Part shown: in pieces, positions 42,366-50,676 of the stretch
Position numbering within the stretch: position 1 is the stretch's first letter
Layout of the letters: every line of letters starts with the position of its first letter
NCBI GenBank assembly: GCA_031277795.1
Contig: JAITLQ010000018.1
Location: 248,001 to 312,000, forward strand
Direction of reading: 5' to 3'
Length of the DNA stretch: 64,000 nt
Source: Arthrobacter sp.
Lineage (GTDB): Bacteria > Actinomycetota > Actinomycetes > Actinomycetales > Micrococcaceae
Translations under genes and position numbers: made by a program
The notes under the pieces: generated by a model
Database searches by the model: none
Seen by the model: only the letters and a program-made list of their open reading frames with translations
Told to the model about the DNA's origin: nothing

Positions 42366-42380
42366 CACGGCACGACGCCG
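42366..42380 (+). repeat. 15-base core of dispersed gene-end repeat
   Basis: CACGGCACGACGCCG, identical to the minus-strand copy at 14942-14956 and one base from 38316-38330; it overlaps the left arm of the gltA terminator. Confidence 0.7.
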
Positions 42381-42415
42381 CTGTTCCCACCTCAAGGTGA
42401 GCACAGCGGCGTCGT
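42372..42415. terminator. Terminator after gltA
   Basis: Outer arms ACGACGCCGCTGT (42372-42384) and complement (42403-42415), inner ACCT/AGGT pairing, then TTCTTTTG, the best T tract among these hairpins. It serves gltA and perhaps the convergent gene. Confidence 0.85.
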
Positions 42416-42461
42416 TCTTTTGTCTGGGGAGGAGGCGCCGATGGGCCCGGCCGCGGCCGGT

Positions 42462-43322
42462 TCAGCCCTGGCCGGCGTCCGTGGCGACCTGGATGGCGAC
42501 CGTGCCCGCGCCGTCCTGTCCCTCGCCCCGCTCCCAGGCGCCCTTCTCGCGCGTCCAGGTGAGTCCCGCGTAGGACACGGAGACGGTGGAGTCCTCCTGG
42601 GCGTGTGCCACGGCCCATTGGGCCAGGGCCCAGCCCTGCTCGGAGTCCTTGACGCTCGTGGTGACGATGTCGCCGGCGGCCCGCGGGGCGAAGGTGGAGG
42701 CGCCGTATTCGGCGTCGATGCGCTTGGCCACCGCGGCGGCGCGGCCGGCCGCTGTGGTGCGGCGCAGGGCGCACGTCAGGGCCGAGGGCGATTGACCCGT
42801 GAGGGCGGAGGCGAAGGAGCGGCCGAGGTCCTCGTGGTCGGCGTACGCCTCGGGGAAGGCGCTGCGCTGGACCTTCTGCGCCGCCTGCGTCACGGTCATG
42901 TTCTGGTAGTCGAAGGTGACGAGCTCGTCGAAGAAGGCGCCGGCTGCGTAGACCGGGTCCATGACCTGCGCCTGCGTCCCCCAGCCCTGCGAGGGGCGCT
43001 GCTGGAAGAGGCCGCGGGAATCCGGCCCGGCGGTGTCGCCGTAGTCGAGATTGCGCAACTTGGATTCCTGGTAGGCCGTCGCGAGCGCGATGCTTGTGGC
43101 GCGGGCCGGGAGCTCCCTGCCCACCGCAACGGCGGAGATGGTGGCGGCGTTGCCGGCCTGCTCGGGGTCAAGCGTGTGCTTGACCGAGCCCACGGTGGTG
43201 GCGCACTGCACCACCACCAGGGCTTGGCTTTCATGGATGTATCGCTGCACACCCCAGATACCGCCACCGATCACCGCAGCGGAGACCGCGAGGGCAAGGG
43301 CCGATCGGGCTCCGCGTCGCAT
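42462..43322 (-). CDS. Membrane-anchored lysozyme-like (transglycosylase fold) protein
   Basis: A 286-residue protein with one N-terminal membrane anchor (RSALALAVSAAVIGGGIWGV). Residues about 70-135 read ATSIALATAYQESKLRNLDY then DSRGLFQQRPSQGWGTQAQV, the pattern of lysozyme-like folds in which the Glu of YQESK may be catalytic. The rest (about 160-286) is of unknown type and ends in a beta-rich part. It may trim or sense peptidoglycan at the outer membrane face. ATG at 43322 has GGGAGG and, at 7 bases, TACGCT; either start mode is possible. It lies 25 bases after the dapD stop on the same strand. Confidence 0.75.
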   Translation of the reverse strand: MRRGARSALALAVSAAVIGGGIWGVQRYIHESQALVVVQCATTVGSVKHTLDPEQAGNAATISAVAVGRELPARATSIALATAYQESKLRNLDYGDTAGPDSRGLFQQRPSQGWGTQAQVMDPVYAAGAFFDELVTFDYQNMTVTQAAQKVQRSAFPEAYADHEDLGRSFASALTGQSPSALTCALRRTTAAGRAAAVAKRIDAEYGASTFAPRAAGDIVTTSVKDSEQGWALAQWAVAHAQEDSTVSVSYAGLTWTREKGAWERGEGQDGAGTVAIQVATDAGQG

Positions 43323-43347
43323 GCCTCCCAGCGTAGCCTGGCGCGCC

Positions 43348-44310
43348 TTAGTTGGCGTGCAGGGCGTCGTTCAGCTCCACCGTGCCGGTCGCGCGGGGCA
43401 GGGCCTCGACGGCGCCGGAGAGCGAGTTGCGGCGGAAGAGCAGGTTGGGGGTGCCGGAGAGCTCGAGCGCCTTCAGCACCTGCTCGCCGAACTGCACGCG
43501 CGTGCCCGCCGTGACGTAGAGCCCGGCCTCCACGACGCAATCGTCGCCGAGCGAGATGCCCACGCCGGCGTTGGCGCCCAGGAGGACGCGTTCGCCCAGC
43601 GTGATGCGCTGCGTGCCGCCGCCGGAGAGCGTGCCCATGATGGAGGCGCCGCCGCCCACATCGGAGCCGTCGCCGACCACCACGGAGGCGGAGATGCGGC
43701 CCTCGACCATGGACGTGCCGAGCGTGCCAGCGTTGAAGTTCACGAAGCCCTCGTGCATCACGGTGGTCCCGGCGGCGAGGTGGGCGCCCAGGCGGACGCG
43801 GTCCGCGTCGCCGATGCGCACGCCGGAGGGGACCACGTAGTCCACCATGCGCGGGAACTTGTCGACGCCGTACACGGTCACGGGGCCGCGGGCCTGCAGC
43901 AGGGCGCGCGTGAGCTCGAAGTCCTCCACGGCGCATGGGCCGGCGGAGGTCCACACGACGTTGGTCAGCAGCCCGAAGACGCCGTCCAGGTTGATCGTGT
44001 TCGGGGCGGCGAGGCGGTGCGAGAGCAGGTGCAGGCGCAGCCAGGCGTCCTCGGCGGAGGCCGGGGCCTCGTCCAGGGAGGCCTGGACGGAGATGACGCG
44101 GCGCGTGGTGGCGCGGGCCTCGTCGGTGGACTCGAGGGCTGCGAGCGAGGCGCGAATGGCCTCGGCCGCGGCGTTCTGGGCCAGTGGGGCCAGCTCGGGG
44201 CGCGGGAACCACGCATCAAGGAGGGCGCCGGAGGCGTGGAAGGTGGCGACACCGTGCCCGGAGGCGACGCGCTGCTCGGAGGAAAAGTTCGTGGCTGTGG
44301 AAGCAGTCAT
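43348..44310 (-). CDS. dapD: Tetrahydrodipicolinate N-succinyltransferase DapD
   Basis: A 320-residue enzyme of the actinobacterial DapD type. The central part is a left-handed beta-helix of hexapeptide repeats (GVRIGDADRVRLGAHLAAGT, VNFNAGTLGTSMVEG, GGGTQRITLGERVLLGANAG); EGFVNFNAGT is the catalytic-site region. It makes N-succinyl-2-amino-6-oxopimelate from succinyl-CoA, the substrate for DapC. ATG at 44310 has TAGGAT 7 bases upstream and no good SD; an ATG 9 bases further up would lie in the promoter. Divergent from dapE with 46 bases between the starts. Confidence 0.95.
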   Translation of the reverse strand: MTASTATNFSSEQRVASGHGVATFHASGALLDAWFPRPELAPLAQNAAAEAIRASLAALESTDEARATTRRVISVQASLDEAPASAEDAWLRLHLLSHRLAAPNTINLDGVFGLLTNVVWTSAGPCAVEDFELTRALLQARGPVTVYGVDKFPRMVDYVVPSGVRIGDADRVRLGAHLAAGTTVMHEGFVNFNAGTLGTSMVEGRISASVVVGDGSDVGGGASIMGTLSGGGTQRITLGERVLLGANAGVGISLGDDCVVEAGLYVTAGTRVQFGEQVLKALELSGTPNLLFRRNSLSGAVEALPRATGTVELNDALHAN

Positions 44311-44356
44311 GTCATGCATCCTATGGCGGGCGGCCCGCCCGGTAGGCTCGCATGAC
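44311..44356. promoter_or_regulatory. Mirror-symmetric divergent promoter, dapD/dapE
   Basis: Outward from a GC palindrome (GGCGGGC-G-GCCCGCC, 44325-44339) each strand reads TAGG(A/C)T then GCATGACATGA, so both genes have a -10 hexamer 7 or 8 bases before the ATG. The two units probably start transcription at or near the start codon. Confidence 0.7.
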
Positions 44357-45457
44357 ATGAGCACCACGAGCAGCGAAACAATCACCCTCGACCTGCGCGG
44401 GGACGTGGCCGATCTGACGGCGGCACTCATGGACATCGAATCGGTCTCCGGCAACGAGGCCCGGGTGGCCGACGCCGTCGAGGCCGCGCTGCGCGCGCTC
44501 CCGCACCTGAGCGTGCTGCGCGACGGGGACGCCATCGTGGCGCGCACGAACCTGGACCGCGCCGAGCGCGTCGTCCTGGCCGGCCACCTCGACACGGTCC
44601 CGCTGCCGACCACGCCCGGCTCGCGCGGGACGGTCCCCTCCACGTGGGACGGTCAGACCCTCTACGGCCGCGGGGCGACCGACATGAAGGGCGGGGTGGC
44701 GGTGCAGCTGGCCCTCGCCGCCGCGCTCACGGAGCCCAACGCCGACATCACCTTCGTCTTTTATGACCACGAGGAGGTCGAGGCCTCGCTCTCCGGCCTG
44801 GGCCGGCTCGTGGAGCACCACCCCGAGCTGCTCACGGACGCCTCCTTCGCCATCCTCCTCGAGCCGACCAACGGCAACGTCGAGGGCGGCTGTAACGGCA
44901 CCATGCGCTTCAAGGTCACGACCACCGGTAAGGCCGCCCACTCGGCGCGCGCCTGGATGGGCGAGAACGCGATCCACCGGGCGGCCCCCATCCTGACGCG
45001 CCTGGCCGAGCACGAGCCGGCCACGATCCACGTGGACGGCCTCGACTACCGCGAGTCCCTCAACGCCGTGCGCATCAACGGCGGCGTGGCAGGCAACGTC
45101 ATCCCCGATCACTGCGAGGTGGAGGTCAACTACCGCTTCGCCCCGTCGCGCGGCATCGAGGAGGCGGATGCCTACGTCCGTGCGCTCCTCGAAGGCTTCG
45201 ACGTGGAGCGCACGGATGCGGCGGCCGGTGCACGCCCCGGGCTCGACGTCCCCGCGGCAGCGAGCTTCATGGAGGCCGTGGGTGCCGGGGCCCTGCCCAA
45301 GTACGGCTGGACCGACGTGGCCCGCTTCTCCGAGCTCGGCATCCCGGCCGTGAACTTCGGCCCGGGCGACGCGCTGCTGGCCCACTCGGACGACGAGCAC
45401 GTCGAGGCCCAGGCCATCCGCGTTTGCCTCGCCGCGCTCACGCGCTGGCTCGCCTGA
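44357..45457 (+). CDS. dapE: Succinyl-diaminopimelate desuccinylase DapE
   Basis: A 366-residue M20-family zinc peptidase. Metal and catalytic residues are visible in LAGHLDTVPLP (His/Asp), YGRGATDMKGGVAV (bridging Asp), FYDHEEVEASLSG (EE pair) and LLEPTNGNVEGGCNGTMRF (Glu); AAHSARAWMGENAIH is the dimerisation-domain His region. It hydrolyses N-succinyl-LL-diaminopimelate to succinate and LL-diaminopimelate. ATG 44357 is conserved and has TAGGCT 8 bases before it. A 24-bp perfect hairpin follows the stop and ends the unit. Confidence 0.95.
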   Translation: MSTTSSETITLDLRGDVADLTAALMDIESVSGNEARVADAVEAALRALPHLSVLRDGDAIVARTNLDRAERVVLAGHLDTVPLPTTPGSRGTVPSTWDGQTLYGRGATDMKGGVAVQLALAAALTEPNADITFVFYDHEEVEASLSGLGRLVEHHPELLTDASFAILLEPTNGNVEGGCNGTMRFKVTTTGKAAHSARAWMGENAIHRAAPILTRLAEHEPATIHVDGLDYRESLNAVRINGGVAGNVIPDHCEVEVNYRFAPSRGIEEADAYVRALLEGFDVERTDAAAGARPGLDVPAAASFMEAVGAGALPKYGWTDVARFSELGIPAVNFGPGDALLAHSDDEHVEAQAIRVCLAALTRWLA

Positions 45458-45465
45458 GCGCGCGG

Positions 45466-45517
45466 ACGCCAACGGGGGTGCGTTGACAGTTTCCTGTCAA
45501 CGCACCCCCGTTGGCGT
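45466..45517. terminator. Perfect 24-bp hairpin, dapE/gluD convergent ends
   Basis: Arms 45466-45489 and 45494-45517 pair without a mismatch around TTTC; the left arm begins ACGCCAACGGGGGTGCG. It is 8 bases after the dapE stop and 4 bases from the gluD stop, so it can serve both. Confidence 0.9.
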
Positions 45518-45521
45518 GTAA

Positions 45522-46394
45522 TCAGAGGTTCATGGGCGCCGCGCCGGCGTCCTCCACGTCCATGACCGCCTTGGACTTGGCCACCTTGGGCGACTTGTTG
45601 ATCTTGTGCTCGGCATACTTCGCCAGGCCCGAGAGGATCAGGCACATGCCGATGTAGATCACGGCGCCGACCATGGCGGCCGGGATGATCGGTGAGCCGA
45701 ACTGCACCTGGGTGCCCAGGTACTTCACGTAGTACAGCAGCTCCGTGTAGGTGATGATGAAGCCGAGCGCGGTGTCCTTCAGGATCACCACGAGCTGGGC
45801 GATGATCGCCGGGAGCATGGACTTGATCGCCTGCGGCAGCAGGATGCTGGTCATGACCTGGCCCTTGCGCAGCCCGACGGCGTAGGCCGCCTCGGCCTGG
45901 CCCCTCGGCAGGGCGTTCACGCCGGCGCGGAAGACCTCGGAGAGGACGGCGCCGTTGTAGAGCGTCAGGCCGACCACCACGGCGACGAAGGGGGTCATCT
46001 TGATCCCGACCGTCGGCAGGCCGTAGTAGAAGAGCATCATGAGGATCAGCAGCGGGACCGCTCGGAAGAGCTCCACGATCCACGTCACGGGGGCGCGCAC
46101 CCATCCGTGATCGGAGAGCCGGCCGAGGGCCAGCAGGAAGCCGAGCACGAGCGAGAGCGCGGCGGCCAGGCCGAAGGCCTTCAGCGTGGCCAGCGTGGCC
46201 TCGGCGAAGCTGCGCTGGACCAGCGGGTAGCTGAAGATGCTCCACTTCTTGGCCTCGAATTGCCCGGCCTTGCCGAGCTGGATCACCAGGAAGGCGATGA
46301 TGCCAGCCACGACCAGGATGGTCACGACGGCCAGCACGTTATTGCGCACCTTGGCCTTGGGGCCCGGCGCGTCGAACAGGACGGAGGCGGCCAT
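45522..46394 (-). CDS. gluD: Glutamate-type ABC importer permease GluD
   Basis: A 290-residue permease of the polar amino acid (HisMQ) family. WIVELFRAVPLLILMMLFYY is the conserved entry, and YNGAVLSEVFRAGVNALPRG with QAEAAYAVGLRKGQVM is the ATPase-contact loop. The last 25 residues are a hydrophilic tail. In Corynebacterium gluABCD imports glutamate; the substrate here is inferred from that order only. The ATG shares an A with the gluC stop (TGATG). Confidence 0.9.
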   Translation of the reverse strand: MAASVLFDAPGPKAKVRNNVLAVVTILVVAGIIAFLVIQLGKAGQFEAKKWSIFSYPLVQRSFAEATLATLKAFGLAAALSLVLGFLLALGRLSDHGWVRAPVTWIVELFRAVPLLILMMLFYYGLPTVGIKMTPFVAVVVGLTLYNGAVLSEVFRAGVNALPRGQAEAAYAVGLRKGQVMTSILLPQAIKSMLPAIIAQLVVILKDTALGFIITYTELLYYVKYLGTQVQFGSPIIPAAMVGAVIYIGMCLILSGLAKYAEHKINKSPKVAKSKAVMDVEDAGAAPMNL

Positions 46395-47038
46395 CAGGCG
46401 ACCCTCCACTTCTTCTCGAAGTAGCGCTGGAGCAGCGAGAGCACCATGACCAGCACCACGAACACGGCGGCGACCCAGAGCAGGACCACGAGCGCCGGCT
46501 CGCCGCGCTCGGAGAGGAACGCGCGGATGGCGCCGGCCTCCATGACCGAGAAGCCGGCGGCGATGGTGGTGTTCTTCAGCAGCGCGATGAGCACGTTAAA
46601 CATCGGCGGGACCACGGCGCGGATGGCCTGCGGCAGGATGATCTGCCCCAAGGACTGGCCGAAGGTCAGGCCGATGGCGCGGGCCGCCTCCGCCTGGCCC
46701 AGCGGCACGGTGTTGATGCCGGAGCGCAGAGTCTCGGCCACGTAGGTGGCCGTGTAGAGCGTCAGCGCGATGATGGCCAGCGGGACGTAGTCGAGCTTCG
46801 GCAGGCCCAGCTGCGGGTAGCCCAGCGCGAAAAACATCATGACCAGCGTCAGCGGGGTGTTGCGCACCGTGTTGACGTACACGGTGCCGACGGCGCGCAT
46901 GATCGGGACGGGCGCCACACGCATCGCCGCGACGACGGTGCCGAGGATCAGCGCGAACACCGCCGACCAAGCGAAGAGCACGAGCGTCGTGCCGAAGCCC
47001 TTCGTGAAGACGTCGAGATTATCGAGGAGGGTATCCAC
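46394..47038 (-). CDS. gluC: Glutamate-type ABC importer permease GluC
   Basis: A 214-residue HisMQ-family permease with about five membrane segments. AVGTVYVNTVRNTPLTLVMM, TYVAETLRSGINTVPLGQAE and ARAIGLTFGQSLGQIILPQA are the family blocks, the last two holding the ATPase contact. AAGGAGAT precedes the GTG at 47038, the strongest ribosome site in this operon. It pairs with GluD. A hairpin lies between it and gluB. Confidence 0.92.
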   Translation of the reverse strand: MDTLLDNLDVFTKGFGTTLVLFAWSAVFALILGTVVAAMRVAPVPIMRAVGTVYVNTVRNTPLTLVMMFFALGYPQLGLPKLDYVPLAIIALTLYTATYVAETLRSGINTVPLGQAEAARAIGLTFGQSLGQIILPQAIRAVVPPMFNVLIALLKNTTIAAGFSVMEAGAIRAFLSERGEPALVVLLWVAAVFVVLVMVLSLLQRYFEKKWRVA

Positions 47039-47061
47039 GAGGAAGATCTCCTTTCTGGCCG

Positions 47062-47093
47062 CACGGGTGGGCGCCGCGAGGCGCCCACCCGTG
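47062..47093 (-). terminator. Intra-operon hairpin between gluB and gluC
   Basis: Perfect 14-base arms CACGGGTGGGCGCC (47062-47075) and complement (47080-47093), loop GCGA. It lies just after gluB, as the hairpins after both peptide-binding proteins do. Confidence 0.8.
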
Positions 47094-47104
47094 GAGGGCT
47101 CGGG

Positions 47105-47995
47105 TCAGGAGCAGGCGTCGGGGGTCGGCTGCTCGACCTTGGTCCCCGACTTACCGAGGGTGTCGTCGTAGATCTTGGTCCACGTGGCGTTGCCGTCCTT
47201 CAGGGTGGTCGTCAGCGCCTCGCAGAGGGCCGTGTCACCCTTGGGGATGCCGATGCCGTACTTCTCCGTGGTGAAGGGTTCGCCGACGACCTTGAGCTTG
47301 TCCGGATCCTGCGAGGCGTAGCCGATGAGGATGGCCTGGTCGGTCGTGACGGCATCGACCTGGCCGTTCTTGAGGGCCTCCACGCACTGGGAGTACTTGT
47401 CGAAGGAGGTGACCTTCACCTTGGGGAAGTTCTGCTGGATGTTCTGCAGCGGGGTGGAGCCCGTCGCGGAACAGACGGTCTTGCCGTCCAGATCCTTCTC
47501 CGAGTTGATGGTCGTGTTGTCCTTGGCCACCAGCAGGCCCTGGCCGGTGACGAAGTACGGGCCGACGAAGCCGACCTGTTCCTTGCGCTTGTCGGTGATG
47601 GAGTAGGTACCGACGTACATGTTGACGTCACCGTTGGCGATGGCCTGCTCGCGGGCCGCGGAGTCGACGGCCTTGTACTCGATCTTGTCCGAGCCGAAGC
47701 CGAGCGATGCCGCCATCCACTGGGCGATCTGAATGTCGAAGCCGGAGCGCTCGCCGGTCGCGGCGTCGAGGTAGCCGAGACCGGGCTGGTCCTCCTTGAC
47801 GCCGATGATGATCTTGCCGGCACTCTTCATCTTGTCGAAGGTCGGCGAACCGGAAATGCTCACGTCCTTGGCGACCTCAAATTTGTCCGAGCCGGAGGAG
47901 GAGTCTGAGCCGCCGCCGCAGGCGGTCAAGGCGAGGGCCGCGGCAGCGGCGATCGAGGCGACGGCGCCGGCGCGGCGCTTGGTGAACAGAGCCAT
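47105..47995 (-). CDS. gluB: Glutamate-type solute-binding lipoprotein GluB
   Basis: A 296-residue family-3 solute-binding lipoprotein. The lipobox LTAC places the lipidated Cys at residue 26. IIIGVKEDQPGLGYLDAATG, RSGFDIQIAQWMAASLGFG and GDVNMYVGTYSITDKRKEQV are typical, and VDAVTTDQAILIGYASQDPD matches glutamate/glutamine binding proteins. It captures the amino acid outside the cell for GluC/GluD. Start ATG at 47995 has GAAAGGAGAGC upstream. The hairpin after the stop may raise its level over the permeases. Confidence 0.93.
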   Translation of the reverse strand: MALFTKRRAGAVASIAAAAALALTACGGGSDSSSGSDKFEVAKDVSISGSPTFDKMKSAGKIIIGVKEDQPGLGYLDAATGERSGFDIQIAQWMAASLGFGSDKIEYKAVDSAAREQAIANGDVNMYVGTYSITDKRKEQVGFVGPYFVTGQGLLVAKDNTTINSEKDLDGKTVCSATGSTPLQNIQQNFPKVKVTSFDKYSQCVEALKNGQVDAVTTDQAILIGYASQDPDKLKVVGEPFTTEKYGIGIPKGDTALCEALTTTLKDGNATWTKIYDDTLGKSGTKVEQPTPDACS

Positions 47996-48064
47996 GAGGC
48001 TCTCCTTTCGTGGGTCGCGGCCAACCGCGAGGCGGGCCGCTGGAGTGATGAGTCTCGTGGGTGG

Positions 48065-48835
48065 CTAGTGGGTGATCAGCTTGGAGAGGAAGTCCTTGGC
48101 GCGCGCGGACTGCGGATTGGTGAAGAACTCCTCCGGCGTGGATTCCTCCACGATTTGCCCGTCGGCCATGAAGATGATGCGGTCGGCCGCCTTGCGGGCG
48201 AAGCCCATCTCGTGGGTCACGACGATCATCGTCATGCCCTCCCTGGCCAGGGAGATCATGGTGTCGAGGACCTCGTTGATCATCTCGGGGTCCAGGGCGG
48301 AGGTGGGCTCGTCGAAGAGCATGACCTTGGGCCGCATGGCCAGTGCGCGGGCGATGGCCACGCGTTGCTGCTGGCCGCCCGAGAGCTGGGAGGGCAGCTT
48401 GTCCTTCTGGTTGGCCACCCCCACCTTAGCGAGCAGCTCCAGCGCCAGCGCGTCGGCCTCGGCCTTCTTCAGCCCACGGACCTTGATCGGGCCGAGGGTG
48501 ACGTTTTCGAGAATCGACTTGTTGGCGAAGAGGTTGAAGGACTGGAAGACCATTCCCACCTCGGCGCGCAACGTCGCGAGGGCCTTTCCCTCTTGGGGGA
48601 GGAGCTCGCCGTCCACCCTGATCTCGCCCTCATCGACCGTCTCGAGGCGATTGATGGTGCGACACATCGTGGACTTGCCGGAGCCCGAAGGCCCGAGCAC
48701 AACGACAACCTCGCCCTTGCCCACGGCGAGGTTGATGTCCTTGAGGACGTGCAAGGGGCCGTAGTGCTTGTTGACGCCCTTTACTGAAACAACGGGTGCT
48801 GAGCCGGCGGCGCGGCCCTCGGGTGCGGTGCTCAT
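48065..48835 (-). CDS. gluA: Glutamate-type ABC importer ATPase GluA
   Basis: A 256-residue ABC ATPase of the polar amino acid class. Walker [19 protein letters not shown] at about 48, Q-loop [13 protein letters not shown], signature [17 protein letters not shown], Walker [16 protein letters not shown] and switch His in [15 protein letters not shown]. It drives import through GluC/GluD. ATG 48835 has TACCCT 8 bases upstream and no SD, so the operon may begin leaderless. It is the first gene of the operon gluABCD and is divergent from the LOG-protein gene. Confidence 0.94.
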   Translation of the reverse strand: MSTAPEGRAAGSAPVVSVKGVNKHYGPLHVLKDINLAVGKGEVVVVLGPSGSGKSTMCRTINRLETVDEGEIRVDGELLPQEGKALATLRAEVGMVFQSFNLFANKSILENVTLGPIKVRGLKKAEADALALELLAKVGVANQKDKLPSQLSGGQQQRVAIARALAMRPKVMLFDEPTSALDPEMINEVLDTMISLAREGMTMIVVTHEMGFARKAADRIIFMADGQIVEESTPEEFFTNPQSARAKDFLSKLITH

Positions 48836-48980
48836 GTTTAGGGAGGGTAGCCGCTGTGAGTCATGACACAAAGGGTGGCTCGCTTATCTCATAGAAAGGT
48901 TGCCTAACGGTGATGCATTTCTACCCACGTTGAAAAACGACTTCCGCGTGCTCGGGGGTGCCTGCCCGTAGGCTGGTGCC

Positions 48981-49700
48981 ATGAGTGAGACGCCGCAGCC
49001 GGAGCTGCCCTTCACCACGCCGCAGGCCGTGCGCTTCGACCGTGCCCTGTTGGATTCGCACCGCTCGGACCCGGGGGAGGAGGCCTGGCGCGCCATGCGC
49101 ATCCAGGGGGAGTTCGTCAACGCCTTCGATGTCCTCGGGAACCTCGGGCCGGCCGTCGCCGTCTTCGGCTCCGCCCGGCTGGGTGAGGGGCGGCCGGAGT
49201 ACGAGACGGGGCGCGTGGTGGGCGGCGAGCTGGCGCGCCGCGGCATCGCCGTCGTCACGGGCGGCGGCCCGGGCATCATGGAGGCGGCCAACCGCGGCGC
49301 GCGGGAGGTCGGGGGCGTCTCGGTTGGCCTCGGCATTCAGCTGCCCTTCGAGGATGGCTTCAACCACTACATCGATCTCTCGGTGCCCTTCCACTACTTC
49401 TTTGCCCGCAAGGTGAACTTCGTGAAGTACACGCAGGGCGCCGTGATCCTGGCCGGCGGCATCGGCACGCTCGACGAACTCTTCGAGGTGCTCACGCTCA
49501 TTCAGACCCGCAAGGTCAGCGACTACCCCGTGGCCCTTGTGGGCGTGGAGTTCTGGGGCCCGCTCATCGACTGGATCCGCGGCACGCTCCTCGCGGCGGG
49601 CACGGTCTCCGAGGCGGATGTCTTGCGCCCGTTCGTCACCGACGACCCGGTCGCCGCCGTGGCCCACGCGGTCGGTGTCGATGTCGAGGGGGGAAAGTAG
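48981..49700 (+). CDS. LOG-family TIGR00730 Rossmann-fold protein
   Basis: A 239-residue protein of the LOG family, to which nucleoside-monophosphate ribohydrolases (cytokinin activation) belong. VAVFGSARLGEGRPEYETGR, VVTGGGPGIMEAANRGARE and AGGIGTLDELFEVLTLIQTR carry the nucleotide loop and the catalytic GGxGTxxE motif (usually PGGxGTxxE; here AGG). The first 60 residues are an extension common in the longer actinobacterial members. ATG 48981 has TAGGCT 6 bases upstream and no SD. The DivIVA-like gene begins at the next base after its stop. Confidence 0.9.
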   Translation: MSETPQPELPFTTPQAVRFDRALLDSHRSDPGEEAWRAMRIQGEFVNAFDVLGNLGPAVAVFGSARLGEGRPEYETGRVVGGELARRGIAVVTGGGPGIMEAANRGAREVGGVSVGLGIQLPFEDGFNHYIDLSVPFHYFFARKVNFVKYTQGAVILAGGIGTLDELFEVLTLIQTRKVSDYPVALVGVEFWGPLIDWIRGTLLAAGTVSEADVLRPFVTDDPVAAVAHAVGVDVEGGK

Positions 49701-50267
49701 ATGCAGTACCTGGTCCTCTTCCTGGCCATCGTGCTGCTCGGCGTTGCCCTCGTGGTGGGCTTCCGCCCGGGCAAGGCGTCCGCCCGGCGCGCCGACGGCG
49801 GCGCGGCCGTGCTCGGGCTCTACGAACCGGAGCCGGTGTTGCCGCCCGTGCTCCTGCCGGAGCAGCCCCGCGCGGTCGACATCGAGGCCTTGCGCCTGAG
49901 CCCCGCCCTGCGGGGGTACCGCTGCGATCAGGTGGACGATGTGCTCGACGCCCTGGGTGCCGAGGTCGAGCGGCTGCATGTCGAGATCGAACGGCTGCGG
50001 TCCCCGCGCGAGCAGGACGAGGCGGAACGGGTGGAGCTCTCTGCCTCGTGGGGGCCGGAGGCCTCGGAGCCGGAGGTCGAGCTTGCGACTGAGGCCGAGC
50101 CAGGGGTCGAGGGAGCGCCGGTCGGGGCAACCGACTCGCCGGCGACCGGGCCGATCGGGGGCTCCGAAACCGTCTCGAGCGCGGCGTCGGAGGCGCCCGC
50201 CGGGTCGCCTTCAGGGGTCAAAGAAGGGCCTTTCGATGACCAGTCACCAACTTTTCGTTCCGTGTGA
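49701..50267 (+). CDS. DivIVA-domain membrane-anchored protein
   Basis: A 188-residue protein with one N-terminal membrane segment (YLVLFLAIVLLGVALVVGF), a short DivIVA-like domain (IEALRLSPALRGYRCDQVDD then VLDALGAEVERLHVEIERLR, a short coiled coil at about 70-100) and an acidic, Ser/Pro-rich tail. DivIVA domains bind curved membrane or cell-wall growth machinery; this short, anchored type is common next to LOG-family genes in actinobacteria. It starts at the base after the preceding stop, so the genes are coupled. The tail looks unstructured. Confidence 0.85.
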   Translation: MQYLVLFLAIVLLGVALVVGFRPGKASARRADGGAAVLGLYEPEPVLPPVLLPEQPRAVDIEALRLSPALRGYRCDQVDDVLDALGAEVERLHVEIERLRSPREQDEAERVELSASWGPEASEPEVELATEAEPGVEGAPVGATDSPATGPIGGSETVSSAASEAPAGSPSGVKEGPFDDQSPTFRSV

Positions 50268-50384
50268 TTGGCCCCACGCGCCCGAATCCGGGATAATAAC
50301 TGATGTAGATACCCGGTGAGGCCGCACCCGAGCCGGGAGTGACGTGGGCGGAACCGCCGCCCGCATGAGTTGAGGAGCACCGAG

Positions 50385-50555
50385 ATGGCTGCCATGAAAC
50401 CGCGCACCGGCGACGGCCCCCTGGAGGTCACCAAAGAGGGTCGTAGCCTCATCATGCGCGTGCCGATCGATGGGGGAGGCCGCCTGGTGCTTGAGCTGAA
50501 CAACGATGAGGCCGCCGCCCTGCGCGACGTGCTTCTCGAGGCCACCGAGGCCTGA
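50385..50555 (+). CDS. DUF3117 small actinobacterial protein
   Basis: A 56-residue protein of the DUF3117 family: MAAMKPRTGDGPLEVTKEGR and the later IMRVPIDGGGRLVLELN with LRDVLLE are nearly invariant in the family across actinobacteria. It has a small beta-rich fold; its role is not known. TGAGGAG lies 8 bases before the ATG. Upstream, TAGATA at 50305-50310 could be a -10 element. A 20-bp hairpin follows. Confidence 0.93.
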   Translation: MAAMKPRTGDGPLEVTKEGRSLIMRVPIDGGGRLVLELNNDEAAALRDVLLEATEA

Positions 50556-50574
50556 GCCGAAGCATCCCGGCACA

Positions 50575-50619
50575 CGAGGGGCCCGGAACCGCTGTTCACC
50601 AGCGGCTCCGGGCCCCTCG
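50575..50619. terminator. Terminator between DUF3117 and O-methyltransferase genes
   Basis: Two 20-base arms (50575-50594, 50600-50619) with one A-C mismatch, left arm CGAGGGGCCCGGAACCGCTG, loop TTCAC. Both flanking genes converge on it. Confidence 0.85.
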
Positions 50620-50676
50620 TCGGTGTTCGGCTGGCCCGTGGCAGACCGGCAGCGGGCCGGCGGCCCGGGCCGTGCC

